The translations under genes were made by a program, and so were the position numbers. This document shows positions 14,641 through 23,277 of a stretch of DNA of 64,000 nucleotides, in pieces. The stretch comes from an uncultured Dehalococcoidia bacterium (GTDB lineage: Bacteria; Chloroflexota; Dehalococcoidia; Lucifugimonadales; CATQGZ01): the NCBI GenBank assembly GCA_958295685.1, contig OY282365.1, forward strand, positions 186,001 to 250,000. Direction: 5' to 3'. The notes beneath the pieces are model-generated. The model had not been told where the DNA came from, ran no database searches, and worked only from the letters and a program-made list of their open reading frames with translations. The first letter of the stretch is position 1, and each line of letters begins with the position of its first letter.

Positions 14641-17046
14641 GTGCCGCCCGATAATCCCAAGATCGAAGCGCTGGTAAAGATACTCCGACAGGAGAGCGCC
14701 GGCGATTACGGCGACTCCACGGTGATCGGCGGACTGGACCGCTTCCTGCGGCAGGCTGAAACTGAGCTCGGGCCGCTCCTCGGACCGATGAAGTCCTACT
14801 CCGCGCTGACTCCCTCCCAGCGCCGGAAGTGGGCCGCCGCCGTCTTGGACAGGCTGGAGAAGGCCGCCGTGATCGGCGAAGACACCCGGCAGACCGCACC
14901 CAGGGCTCGCCGCCGCCCGCCCGCTCAGCCGCTGTCCCTCGACGACGACGTGAAGCGGCTCAAAGGGGTCGGAGGCCGCAGCCTGGCCAGACTCCAGAAG
15001 ATCGGCGTGGAGAAGATACGAGACCTCGTCTTCCTGTTCCCCCACCGCCACAACGACTTCGCCAGCGTCACCAGCATATCGGAGCTCCGGCCCGGCAGGG
15101 ACAAGACCATCGTGGCAGCCGTGTGGTCGTCGAAGGAGATGGCCATAGGACCCAAGCGGCGATCCTCGGAGGCGGTGCTGGGCGACGACACGGGAAACGT
15201 TCGCGCCGTCTGGTTCAACAACCCATACGCAGCCAGGACCCTACGGCCCGGCGCGCGGGTCGCCCTCAGCGGCAGGGTGAACGTTTTTAGAGGACAACTC
15301 GCCTTCGAGTCCCCGGAGTACGAGGTGATCCGGGACGGAGACGAGACGACGCACACCGGCCGCCTCGTGCCCGTCTATCCGTCCACCGAAGGGCTTCCGC
15401 AGCGGACAATCAGAGGCATGGTGAAGCGCGCTCTCGACGCGTGTCTCGCCCAGATCGAAGACTTCCTGCCCGACGACCTCCTCCACCGCACCGGTCTGCT
15501 CGGACTTCGGAACGCCATCGCGCAGATGCACTACCCCGACTCCGACGCCGACCGCGCCGCCGCGCGGCGCAGGCTGGCGTTCGACGAACTGTTCATGCTC
15601 CAGTACGCAGTGCTGCGCCGACGGCGTGACTGGCGCGGCCGCGGAGAAGGAGTCCCCCTCTCCGTGCCCGACGGGGCGCTCGATACCTTTGTCCGGACAC
15701 TGCCGTTCGAGTTGACACGGGCCCAGAACAGGGTCCTGGGAGAGATACTGAAAGACGTGGCGGCGGAGATGCCGATGGCCCGCCTCCTCCAGGGCGACGT
15801 GGGCAGCGGCAAGACCGTCGTCGCCGCGGCGGCGCTGCTGATCGCAGCCGTGAACCGACGACAGGGCGCGCTGATGGCCCCGACCGAAATACTGGCCGAA
15901 CAGCACTTCGTCACCATCACCCGCCTCCTCTCCGGCCTCCGTGTGGTCTCCGACGGCGGCCCGCTCATGTCACTCGCCGCGCCTGACGCGCAGGACGTGG
16001 TAACGGTGGGCCTGCTCCTGGGAAGCATGAGGAAGCGGCGCAAAGACGAGATGCGCGCGCTGGTCGCCGCCGGTAAAGTGGACGTGCTGATCGGCACTCA
16101 CGCGATCATCCAGTCGTCGGTGGAGTTCCCGTCCCTCGCGCTGGTGGTGGTCGATGAACAGCACAGATTCGGCGTGATGCAGCGCGCGGACCTGCGCGGG
16201 AAGGGCGCTCGACCGCACCTGCTCGCCATGTCGGCCACTCCGATCCCACGCTCGCTCGCGCTCACGCTGCACGGAGACCTGGACATGTCCGTAATCGACG
16301 AATTGCCGCCCGGACGCCGCCCGATACGCACCAGGTGGATGGGCCCGGAACGCCGACCCGTAGCCTACAACTTCATCCGAAAGCAGGTCGGGCAGGGAAG
16401 ACAGGCGTTCATCGTCTGCCCCCTCATAGAAGAGTCCGAAGCAATTCAGGCCCGGGCGGCCACGGTGGAGCACGAGCGCCTTTCGAGCGAGGTGTTCCCG
16501 GACCTCAGGCTGGGCCTGCTGCACGGCCGCATGGCGCTGTCCGAAAAAGAACAAGTGATGGAGGAGTTCAAGGCGGGCGGCCTGGACATCCTCGTCTCGA
16601 CCCCGGTGATCGAGGTCGGCATCGACGTGCCCAACGCCGCCGTGATGCTGATCGACGGGGCCGAGCGGTTCGGACTGTCCCAGCTTCACCAGTTCCGCGG
16701 CAGGGTAGGCAGGGGCGGGCATGAGAGCTACTGCCTGCTGCTCACGGGTGACGCCGGACACGAGGCGCGGGAGCGCGTCCGAATCGTCGAACGCGTCCAG
16801 GACGGCTTCCTCCTCGCCGAGAAAGACCTCGATCTGAGGGGGCCGGGAGACTACCTCGGTACGCGCCAGAGCGGAATCTCCGACCTGAGGGTCGCGCGCA
16901 TCACGGACCAGGATATCCTGGCGCTGGCCCGCAAGGAGGCGTCCCGTATCATGGACTCCGACCCAGACCTCTCGGACGAGCGCCTCGCGGCCCTCAGGAC
17001 GCGGGTGGAGGAGTATGACCGGTCCGCCCCCGGCGAAATGAGCTAG
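14641..17046 (+). CDS. recG: ATP-dependent DNA helicase RecG
   Basis: 801 residues from a GTG start. It has a wedge/OB region at about 100-260, Walker A GDVGSGKT at 385-392, DEQHRFG at 505-511 (the RecG form of DExH), and a C-terminal helicase domain with GRVGRGGHESYCLLL and the TRAM-like tail. RecG remodels stalled forks and Holliday junctions. The first 100 residues are an additional N-terminal region, common in Chloroflexi and actinobacterial versions. It follows the FakA/FakB pair and ends in a 32-bp convergent gap with the kinase gene. Confidence 0.96.
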   Translation: MPPDNPKIEALVKILRQESAGDYGDSTVIGGLDRFLRQAETELGPLLGPMKSYSALTPSQRRKWAAAVLDRLEKAAVIGEDTRQTAPRARRRPPAQPLSLDDDVKRLKGVGGRSLARLQKIGVEKIRDLVFLFPHRHNDFASVTSISELRPGRDKTIVAAVWSSKEMAIGPKRRSSEAVLGDDTGNVRAVWFNNPYAARTLRPGARVALSGRVNVFRGQLAFESPEYEVIRDGDETTHTGRLVPVYPSTEGLPQRTIRGMVKRALDACLAQIEDFLPDDLLHRTGLLGLRNAIAQMHYPDSDADRAAARRRLAFDELFMLQYAVLRRRRDWRGRGEGVPLSVPDGALDTFVRTLPFELTRAQNRVLGEILKDVAAEMPMARLLQGDVGSGKTVVAAAALLIAAVNRRQGALMAPTEILAEQHFVTITRLLSGLRVVSDGGPLMSLAAPDAQDVVTVGLLLGSMRKRRKDEMRALVAAGKVDVLIGTHAIIQSSVEFPSLALVVVDEQHRFGVMQRADLRGKGARPHLLAMSATPIPRSLALTLHGDLDMSVIDELPPGRRPIRTRWMGPERRPVAYNFIRKQVGQGRQAFIVCPLIEESEAIQARAATVEHERLSSEVFPDLRLGLLHGRMALSEKEQVMEEFKAGGLDILVSTPVIEVGIDVPNAAVMLIDGAERFGLSQLHQFRGRVGRGGHESYCLLLTGDAGHEARERVRIVERVQDGFLLAEKDLDLRGPGDYLGTRQSGISDLRVARITDQDILALARKEASRIMDSDPDLSDERLAALRTRVEEYDRSAPGEMS

Positions 17047-17078
17047 CGCATGAGGCCGCGCTGCCATAGCCTGCGCTC

Positions 17079-18566
17079 CTACAGGTCTATGGCTTCGAGC
17101 CGCCTCTGGAGATCGAGCCAGCGCCGGTATAGGTCGTCATACTCGGCCGATGCCAGAGGGTCGGGATCGATGACCGCCAGACCCGGCTCGACGGTCTCGG
17201 CGGCCTCTGCGACCGAGCCGAACTCCCCGAGTCCGGTCATCGCGCACAGGAACGCTCCGGTCGCGCTGACGTTCGGCCTCGGCGCCACCGCCACCTGCCT
17301 GCCGAGCGCCCCGGCCACGATCTCGGCGAAGGCTGCCGACCGGGTGAGGCCGCCGCCGATTGCGACGCTGTCGGAGACCGAGCCGGCCAACTCCTCCACC
17401 TGCTCCAGGTTCGCCCTGATCGCGCACGCGACCCCCTCCAGGGCGGCCCGCGCGATGTGCGGCCTCCCGAGACCGCTCACCGTCAGCGGGACTGGGAAGA
17501 GTATCCCTCCCTGGCGCATCCCCAGTCGGGATGCGTCCATCCTCGAGGCGCCCAGCAGCGCCAGGGCGCCCTCGGAACTGCGCGCCCGCTCTGCCAGCCT
17601 GTCCATCTCGTCGAACGCAGGCCGCCCGAACAGCATCTCGGCCAGCCAGCGGTACGAGTTTCCGGCATCCCCGGCAGTGCTTTCGAGAGTCCACGCCGAA
17701 CGGTCGAGGAAGCAGCCCGCCCACGTCTTCCGCTCTGGTGAGAGCACGGGCGCTCGGGTGAGCGCCTGTACCGGCGCGCTCCACCCGGCCACCACTCCGG
17801 CCTGGCCCGCGTGCGCGGCGGCCAGGCCGAGCAGCCCGCACTGCGTGTCTGCCCCCGACGCTATCACAGGCGTGTTCCGCGGCAGCCCGGTGGCCGCGGC
17901 CGCCTCGGGCGTCACCGCCCCGATCACGGCGCCCGACTCGACCAGCGGGACATCCGGCTTCGCGAGCCCCAGCCCACTCAGAAGCGGGCCGCACCAGTCG
18001 CGCGACCGGACGTCCAGAAGCCCGGCCTCGCAGGCCAGCGTCGCCTCGGCAGCCGTCTCTCCTCCCAGCGCTCCTGCAATCCAGTCGGCAAGCGACACGA
18101 CGCGCGATATTCGCGCATAGTCGTCAGGACGATTGGCCCGATACCAGATCAGCTTCGCAGGCGCTAGGAGCAGCGAGGGCAGGTGGCCCGTGGTCTCATA
18201 CACCGTCCCCGCCATCTCCTCGTCGATGACCGCGCCCTCGAACACGGCGCGCAGGTCGGTGTTGGGGCCCACGTAGACCGTGTCGTCGTGGAGAAAGGCG
18301 ACCGCTTGCCTCTGGGACGTCACGGTCACCGCGTCCACCTTTGAGGGGGCCACGCCGGAACTGCCTATGCACGACGCGATCAGGTCGAACATTGCGCTCC
18401 TGAGCCAGCCCGGGGCGAACTCACGGGCCAGCTCGGGCCCGTCCTCCGGCGCCGAGTGGCGCCACTCCACCGCGGCCTGTCCCACAGGCTCGCCGCCCCC
18501 GTTGTACATCAGCGAGCGGGCCCTGCTGGTGCCGGCGTCGACCACGACCACGTGACGGTCAGCCAT
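17079..18566 (-). CDS. FGGY-family carbohydrate kinase
   Basis: 495 residues, the family length. The N-terminal phosphate loop is VVVVDAGTSRARS, the catalytic Asp lies in ASGADTQCGLLG (about 240), and the second nucleotide domain contains IGGGLTRSAAFAEIVA. It phosphorylates a sugar or polyol with ATP in the cytosol; xylulose is the common guess but the substrate is not readable. The start overlaps the end of the hydroxyacid dehydrogenase gene by 8 bp, so the two are translated together and may act in one sugar-acid pathway at the end of the hopanoid run. Confidence 0.87.
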   Translation of the reverse strand: MADRHVVVVDAGTSRARSLMYNGGGEPVGQAAVEWRHSAPEDGPELAREFAPGWLRSAMFDLIASCIGSSGVAPSKVDAVTVTSQRQAVAFLHDDTVYVGPNTDLRAVFEGAVIDEEMAGTVYETTGHLPSLLLAPAKLIWYRANRPDDYARISRVVSLADWIAGALGGETAAEATLACEAGLLDVRSRDWCGPLLSGLGLAKPDVPLVESGAVIGAVTPEAAAATGLPRNTPVIASGADTQCGLLGLAAAHAGQAGVVAGWSAPVQALTRAPVLSPERKTWAGCFLDRSAWTLESTAGDAGNSYRWLAEMLFGRPAFDEMDRLAERARSSEGALALLGASRMDASRLGMRQGGILFPVPLTVSGLGRPHIARAALEGVACAIRANLEQVEELAGSVSDSVAIGGGLTRSAAFAEIVAGALGRQVAVAPRPNVSATGAFLCAMTGLGEFGSVAEAAETVEPGLAVIDPDPLASAEYDDLYRRWLDLQRRLEAIDL

Positions 18567-19548
18567 TGGGCCGCCACGCGCCGGGGTTGACCAGGTTCAG
18601 CGGACGGTCTCCCTCCAGAAACCTGAGCACGTCGTTGGCGACCATCACGGAGTGCCGCGCCACCGTCTCCTCCGTCGCCCCGCCCAGGTGAGGCGTCAGT
18701 ACCACGTTGTCCAGACCGAGGAGAGGGTTCGAGGGCGCGACGGGGTGCGACTCGAATACGTCGAGGCCGGCTCCTGCAAGCCGGCCCGAGGTCAGAGCCT
18801 CCAGCAATGCCTCGCCGTCCACGACTGCCGGGTCGGACGTATTGATCAGGTATGAGGAGGGCTTCATGAGGGACAGACGCCGACTGTCCAGGAGTCCGGC
18901 CGTCTCGTCTGATCCCGGCAGATGCAGGCTGACGAAGTCCGCCCAGGCCAGCAGGTCCTCCAGACCTGTCAACTCCATGCCCGGCGGCCCACTCTCCACG
19001 AAAGGGTCGTGTGCGGCCACGTCCATTCCGAGCGCCAGACCGATCCCTGCGAGCTGGCGGCCGATGGAGCCGAGGCCGACTATGCCGAGCTTCCGCCCCC
19101 CAAGCTCGATGCCGCGCATCGAGACGTAAGGCTCCGCCGGATTCTCCCATCGCCCGCTGCGAACGTATGCGTGAGCCGACGGTATGCCCCGGGCCAGCGA
19201 TAAGATCAGGCCGAGCGCGTGCTCGGCGACGGCCCGCGCATTCCTCCCAGGCGCGTTCACCACGACCACCCCGAGGCGCGTGGCTGCTGCAACGTCGACG
19301 TGGTCCACCGACCCCCGGCACACTCCGATCAGCCTGAGCGACCGGGCGGCCTCCAGGGTCTCCTCGAATACGAAGTCCGACTCCACGATCAGCACGGAGA
19401 CCCCGTCGTCCGCGAGCCGGGCTCCGAGACCATCAGGGTCCTGAAGGCGGCCCGTATCCAGCCAGCTCTCGTAAGTGACCCTGATCCTCCCCCGCAGGCG
19501 CTCGATCTGGCACGGACTGAACGGCGCGAGAATCAGGGCCGACGACAT
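18559..19548 (-). CDS. D-isomer-specific 2-hydroxyacid dehydrogenase (phosphoglycerate dehydrogenase-like)
   Basis: 329 residues from the ATG at 19548; the frame is open upstream only as a shadow of hpnE. The NAD domain shows LGIVGLGSIGRQLAGIGLALG with an Asp after strand 2 (AAHDP). Catalytic residues follow in order: an Arg in the NTSDPAVVDGEAL segment region, Glu in the DVFESHP stretch, and His in LTPHLGGATEE. An SerA-type regulatory domain is absent. It oxidises or reduces a 2-hydroxy acid. The first ATG overlaps the hpnE stop by one base, so it is part of the same transcript. Confidence 0.87.
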   Translation of the reverse strand: MSSALILAPFSPCQIERLRGRIRVTYESWLDTGRLQDPDGLGARLADDGVSVLIVESDFVFEETLEAARSLRLIGVCRGSVDHVDVAAATRLGVVVVNAPGRNARAVAEHALGLILSLARGIPSAHAYVRSGRWENPAEPYVSMRGIELGGRKLGIVGLGSIGRQLAGIGLALGMDVAAHDPFVESGPPGMELTGLEDLLAWADFVSLHLPGSDETAGLLDSRRLSLMKPSSYLINTSDPAVVDGEALLEALTSGRLAGAGLDVFESHPVAPSNPLLGLDNVVLTPHLGGATEETVARHSVMVANDVLRFLEGDRPLNLVNPGAWRPNG

Positions 19549-20972
19549 CAGAAGCTCGCTGCCAGAGCCTCGGCGGCGTAGACGCCGCTGCGGACGGCCC
19601 CCTCCATCGTGGAGGGCCAGCCCGTGTCGGTCCACTCCCCGGCCAGGAACAGGTTTGGAATGGGCGTGGCCTGAGAGAGTCGGTGAGACGCTACCCCAGG
19701 CACGCATCTGAAGGTGGCGTCGGGCTGCTTGATGACCAGGCACTTCCGGACCTCCGCGCGTCGGGCCAGCGGGAAGAGGCGCCGCATCTCCTCCGTGAAC
19801 AGCTTCCGAAGCTCGTCCTTGGGCCGATCTATGAACTCCCAGGCCCCACTGAGGGATATGCACACGTACTGACCGGAGGCCCCCGCTTCTCCCTGGATGC
19901 GGCTGCGGTTGAAGACCCACTGGACGGGGCTCCCCAGGAACGCGGCGAAGCTCTCTTCCATTATCTGCCTGTCGTACCAGAGGTGTATCCCGACGATCGG
20001 CGCAGAGGTGAGGCCGGCGGCAGCGGCGAAGAACGGCTCCCGGGCCCGCTCCGGAGGCAGGCAGTCGAGGAGTGCGCCGAATGGGAGAGCGCTCACGTAG
20101 GCGTCGGCCTCCAGCGTCGAGCCGTCCGAGAGCCGCACGGCAGACACCCCGCCGTCGCCGACGAGTATCGCTCGGACCGCCCTCCCCAGGATCACGGCCC
20201 CCCCTCGGTCTTTGATGAAGCGCTGGCCGGGAATGCCCGCCAGGGAGCTCAGTCCCACCCTCGCATATCCGATAGCCGCCGCCCGCGGCTGCTTCAGGAA
20301 GCCTTCCTGGATCACCATGAGGGCCATGTCTGCGTTGACGCTGTGCACGGTGTCATTCAGGGTAGGCAGGATGATCAGGTTCCAGAGACCCTCTATCGCC
20401 CCGTCCGACTGGTGATGACGCTTCAGCCAGCTGTAGAAGCTCTCTCCGTCGAGCGCCCCGGCGTGTCTTCTCCTGTCGGTCAGCGCGGCTCTGAGCAGCC
20501 CGTAGGCAGCTCGAATCTTGTCGACCACTCCAAGATGCGGGTATCTGACGAATGACGGCATCAGGTGCAGCGGCCCGAGGGCAGGCGCGCTCATGAGGAC
20601 GCCGCGTTTCCCGTCGCGGACCACCTCGGCTCGCAGTGAGTCCTGGAGCGCCGCGTCGCCGTAAGCGCCCAGCGCCTCGATGAAATCGACGTAGTACGTG
20701 CAGCAGCCCATGAAAACGTGCTGGCCGTTGTCCACGTCCGTGTCGGCCTCGCGGGAATAGAAGGAGTAGGCCCTCCCGCCCAGAAACGGCCGCTTCTCGA
20801 CGAGCGAGACGTCGAAGCCCCGCTCCAGGAGCGACCGTGCGGCAGACAGCCCGGACAGCCCGCCGCCGAGGACCGCGGCCGTCTTGCCGCCGGAGCCGCC
20901 AAGGGCAGGCACGCGGCCCGACCCTACCGACCGCGCCGCCAGCTTGGACGCGGCGCCATGCTTCCCATCCAT
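19548..20972 (-). CDS. hpnE: Hydroxysqualene dehydroxylase HpnE
   Basis: 474 residues from the ATG at 20972. It is an FAD amine-oxidase-fold protein with AAVLGGGLSGLSAARSL (about 33-49) and VEKRPFLGGRAYSF, and a C-terminal FAD motif LFLAGEWTDTGWPSTMEGA. HpnE removes the hydroxyl of hydroxysqualene to give squalene, the third step of the HpnC-HpnD-HpnE route. The start lies 49 bp inside the end of hpnD; a start within the next codons would give a shorter overlap, as the first 30 residues are not conserved. The neighbours confirm the assignment. Confidence 0.93.
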   Translation of the reverse strand: MDGKHGAASKLAARSVGSGRVPALGGSGGKTAAVLGGGLSGLSAARSLLERGFDVSLVEKRPFLGGRAYSFYSREADTDVDNGQHVFMGCCTYYVDFIEALGAYGDAALQDSLRAEVVRDGKRGVLMSAPALGPLHLMPSFVRYPHLGVVDKIRAAYGLLRAALTDRRRHAGALDGESFYSWLKRHHQSDGAIEGLWNLIILPTLNDTVHSVNADMALMVIQEGFLKQPRAAAIGYARVGLSSLAGIPGQRFIKDRGGAVILGRAVRAILVGDGGVSAVRLSDGSTLEADAYVSALPFGALLDCLPPERAREPFFAAAAGLTSAPIVGIHLWYDRQIMEESFAAFLGSPVQWVFNRSRIQGEAGASGQYVCISLSGAWEFIDRPKDELRKLFTEEMRRLFPLARRAEVRKCLVIKQPDATFRCVPGVASHRLSQATPIPNLFLAGEWTDTGWPSTMEGAVRSGVYAAEALAASF

Positions 20973-21802
20973 AGCCTGGCTGCCAAAAGCAGCTTTTCGC
21001 CTGTGCTGAGGCCGATGCGCCGACCGAACACGTCGTAACCGGAAGACTCGATGCGGTTGAGGATTCTGCTGTACACCTGGTGGAGGGCGGCGGCGCACGC
21101 CTTCGACTCGCGGGATAGCAGCGGAAACAGCCGCGCGCCGGAGTCGAAGTAGCGCCTTGCGCGCTCGGTCTGGAAAGCCATCAGCCCTCGGAAGCTCTCA
21201 TTGTTGCGCCCGTCCATCAGCTCACGCTCCGAGTACCCGAACGAGTCGATGTCCTCGAGCGGCAGATAGACTCGCCCACGCGCCGCGTCCTCCCTGATGT
21301 CGCGAATCACGTTGGTCAGCTGCATCGCTATTCCGAGGTCCACCGCGTAATCTCTGGCCGCCGGATCGGCGTAGCCGAACAGTTCGATACATATGAGACC
21401 GACCGACGACGCCACCAGACGGCAGTATTCGCGGAGCTGATCGAACGTCTGAAAACGCGCCGCCTCGATGTCCATCTCGACGCCGCGGATGACCTCTTCG
21501 AAGTGGCGCCGGGGTATCCCGAAGGTCCCGGCCGTGCTTTCGAGCGCCTTGAACACAGGGTCTTCCGACCCGAGACGCGGATCGTGGAGACGCTCCCGGG
21601 TCTCGGCCAAGAGCCGCCGCTTCTCGTCCGCCGGCAGGTCGTCGTCCGCCACGTCGTCGCAGTAGCGGCAGAAGGCGTACACGGCGTATATCGCGCGCCG
21701 CTTTGCGGACGGCAGCGTCCGGAAGGCGTAGTAGAAGTTCTTCGCGCGGTCCTTGGCTACACGTCCGCAGTAGTCGTAAGCCTGATCGAGATCACTGGAC
21801 AT
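20924..21802 (-). CDS. hpnD: Presqualene diphosphate synthase HpnD
   Basis: 292 residues of the squalene/phytoene synthase family. The two Asp-rich Mg-diphosphate motifs are CDDVADD (48-54) and NVIRDIREDAARG (164-176), followed by VYLP. It joins two farnesyl diphosphates into presqualene diphosphate. It is placed as HpnD rather than HpnC by its length and by the DIREDA form of the second motif. It lies between hpnC (10 bp) and hpnE (overlap) in the hopanoid run. Confidence 0.92.
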   Translation of the reverse strand: MSSDLDQAYDYCGRVAKDRAKNFYYAFRTLPSAKRRAIYAVYAFCRYCDDVADDDLPADEKRRLLAETRERLHDPRLGSEDPVFKALESTAGTFGIPRRHFEEVIRGVEMDIEAARFQTFDQLREYCRLVASSVGLICIELFGYADPAARDYAVDLGIAMQLTNVIRDIREDAARGRVYLPLEDIDSFGYSERELMDGRNNESFRGLMAFQTERARRYFDSGARLFPLLSRESKACAAALHQVYSRILNRIESSGYDVFGRRIGLSTGEKLLLAARLWMGSMAPRPSWRRGR

Positions 21803-21812
21803 GTCCGCGCCG

Positions 21813-22700
21813 TCACACCCTGCCCAGCAGCTTCAGCTTCAACAGCGTGCCGAGCAGGAGCCGCATCTTCCTGGCCCTGCCGACCACAGGGCGCCTGCTC
21901 AACACGTCGCAGCCCTGCCGCTCGATGCTCTCCAGCACGCTCAGGCCGCCCTTGCTGAAGAGGGCTATGTCCAGCTTGAGACTCCCGTCCACCCTGTCCA
22001 CCAGCGGCAGGCCCTTCTCGAATAGGCTCCGAGTCCGATCCACCTCGAACGCCATGAGCCTGCGGAAGCCGTCCGTGGCCTCGCCTCGCGCCAACTCCGC
22101 CTCTGTGCATCCGAACCTGTCCATGTCTTCCAGCGGTATGTATATCCGCCCCATTGCGTAGTCCCTGGCCACGTCCTGCCAGAAGTTCGCGAGCTGGAGC
22201 GCGGTACAGGTGAAGTCGGAGAGACGCTGGCGCTCGTCGTCCCTATAACCGCAGACGTACAGCACCAGGCGGCCGACCGGATTCGCCGAGTGCCGGCAGT
22301 AGTATTCGAGGTCTGCGTAGGTCGGATGCCGCTTCGTGGTCTGGTCGATCCTGTTCGCCTGGATCAGCCGGAGGAACGGTTCCTTTGGAATGTCGAAGGA
22401 GCCTATGGTCTCCCGCAGCGCCACCATGTACGGATGGCGGGGGCTGCCGGAGTAACACGCCTCCGTCTCGTCTTCCCAGTAGTCGAGCGCCTGTTGCCTG
22501 TCGCCCTCGAACTCGTCGCCGAGGTCGTCGACGAACCTGCAGAAAGCATAGACGGCGTAGAAGTGCCTGCGCCTGTCGGTTGGAAGGAGCAGCGAGCCGA
22601 CGGTGAAGTTCTCGTAGTGGGTTCTGGCCAGGCGCTCGCATTGCTCGTAGGCCTCGGCCACGCTGACGCGGGCTGCGGCGCCGGCCAGCAGAGTCCCCAT
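21813..22700 (-). CDS. hpnC: Hydroxysqualene synthase HpnC
   Basis: 295 residues of the squalene/phytoene synthase family with RFVDDLGDE (56-63) and ANFWQDVARDYAMG (171-184), then RIYIP. The NFWQDV variant of the second motif is characteristic of HpnC, which converts presqualene diphosphate to hydroxysqualene. It starts 8 bp after the YjbQ gene stop and is followed 10 bp later by hpnD. Confidence 0.92.
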   Translation of the reverse strand: MGTLLAGAAARVSVAEAYEQCERLARTHYENFTVGSLLLPTDRRRHFYAVYAFCRFVDDLGDEFEGDRQQALDYWEDETEACYSGSPRHPYMVALRETIGSFDIPKEPFLRLIQANRIDQTTKRHPTYADLEYYCRHSANPVGRLVLYVCGYRDDERQRLSDFTCTALQLANFWQDVARDYAMGRIYIPLEDMDRFGCTEAELARGEATDGFRRLMAFEVDRTRSLFEKGLPLVDRVDGSLKLDIALFSKGGLSVLESIERQGCDVLSRRPVVGRARKMRLLLGTLLKLKLLGRV

Positions 22701-22708
22701 CGTGCGGT

Positions 22709-23188
22709 CTACACTCCCATTACCTGAACGAGCACCTGGCGGTAGCTAACCTGGGATGCCTTCTGAGCGTCGAGCTCGACCGCGAACACCCTCTGGAACT
22801 CCCCCAAAACCATCTTGCCCTCCACGACCGGCAGCGTCTCGCTGGTTCCGAGCGTGAGATGCTGGCAGTGAGAATGGCCGTTGGGACATTCGTCCTCGTG
22901 CATGTTGACGGTCCGCACACTGAAGTCGTTGTGGCGGTAGTGGGCCGTCCTGGGCGAGACTCGTTCGAGCATGTTTGCCATGTCGGTCAGCAGCAGCGGC
23001 TCATTCTCCTGGATCGTTATGGCGACGGTCGTGTGCTTCGAGAACACGAGGACCATCCCGTTCCTTACGTCCGACTGCCCGACGAAGGCGGCGACCTCGT
23101 CGGTAATGTCTATGAACTCGGGTGCGTCTTGCGACTTAACGGACAACGTGAACAGGCTGGCCTTGGCGCCTGCCTCGGTCACTCTCAT
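22709..23188 (-). CDS. YjbQ-family protein (UPF0047)
   Basis: 159 residues, a little longer than the usual 135-140. Family signs are VFSKHTTVAITIQENEP, DECPNGHSHCQHL with its His/Cys cluster, and LGEFQRVFAVELD near the C-terminus. Family members have weak thiamine-phosphate synthase activity in E. coli tests; the true role is unsettled. It sits inside the hopanoid run, 8 bp upstream of hpnC and 89 bp after shc, which does not explain its role. The 89-bp gap shows no terminator. Confidence 0.85.
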   Translation of the reverse strand: MRVTEAGAKASLFTLSVKSQDAPEFIDITDEVAAFVGQSDVRNGMVLVFSKHTTVAITIQENEPLLLTDMANMLERVSPRTAHYRHNDFSVRTVNMHEDECPNGHSHCQHLTLGTSETLPVVEGKMVLGEFQRVFAVELDAQKASQVSYRQVLVQVMGV

Positions 23189-23277
23189 CTGGAGCCTCTC
23201 CTAAATGCTCTCGTATGTCGATTGAACAGTAGCATATCGCAGCCTGTCATTCAATTCCATGTACTCGTTCCGTCCTG

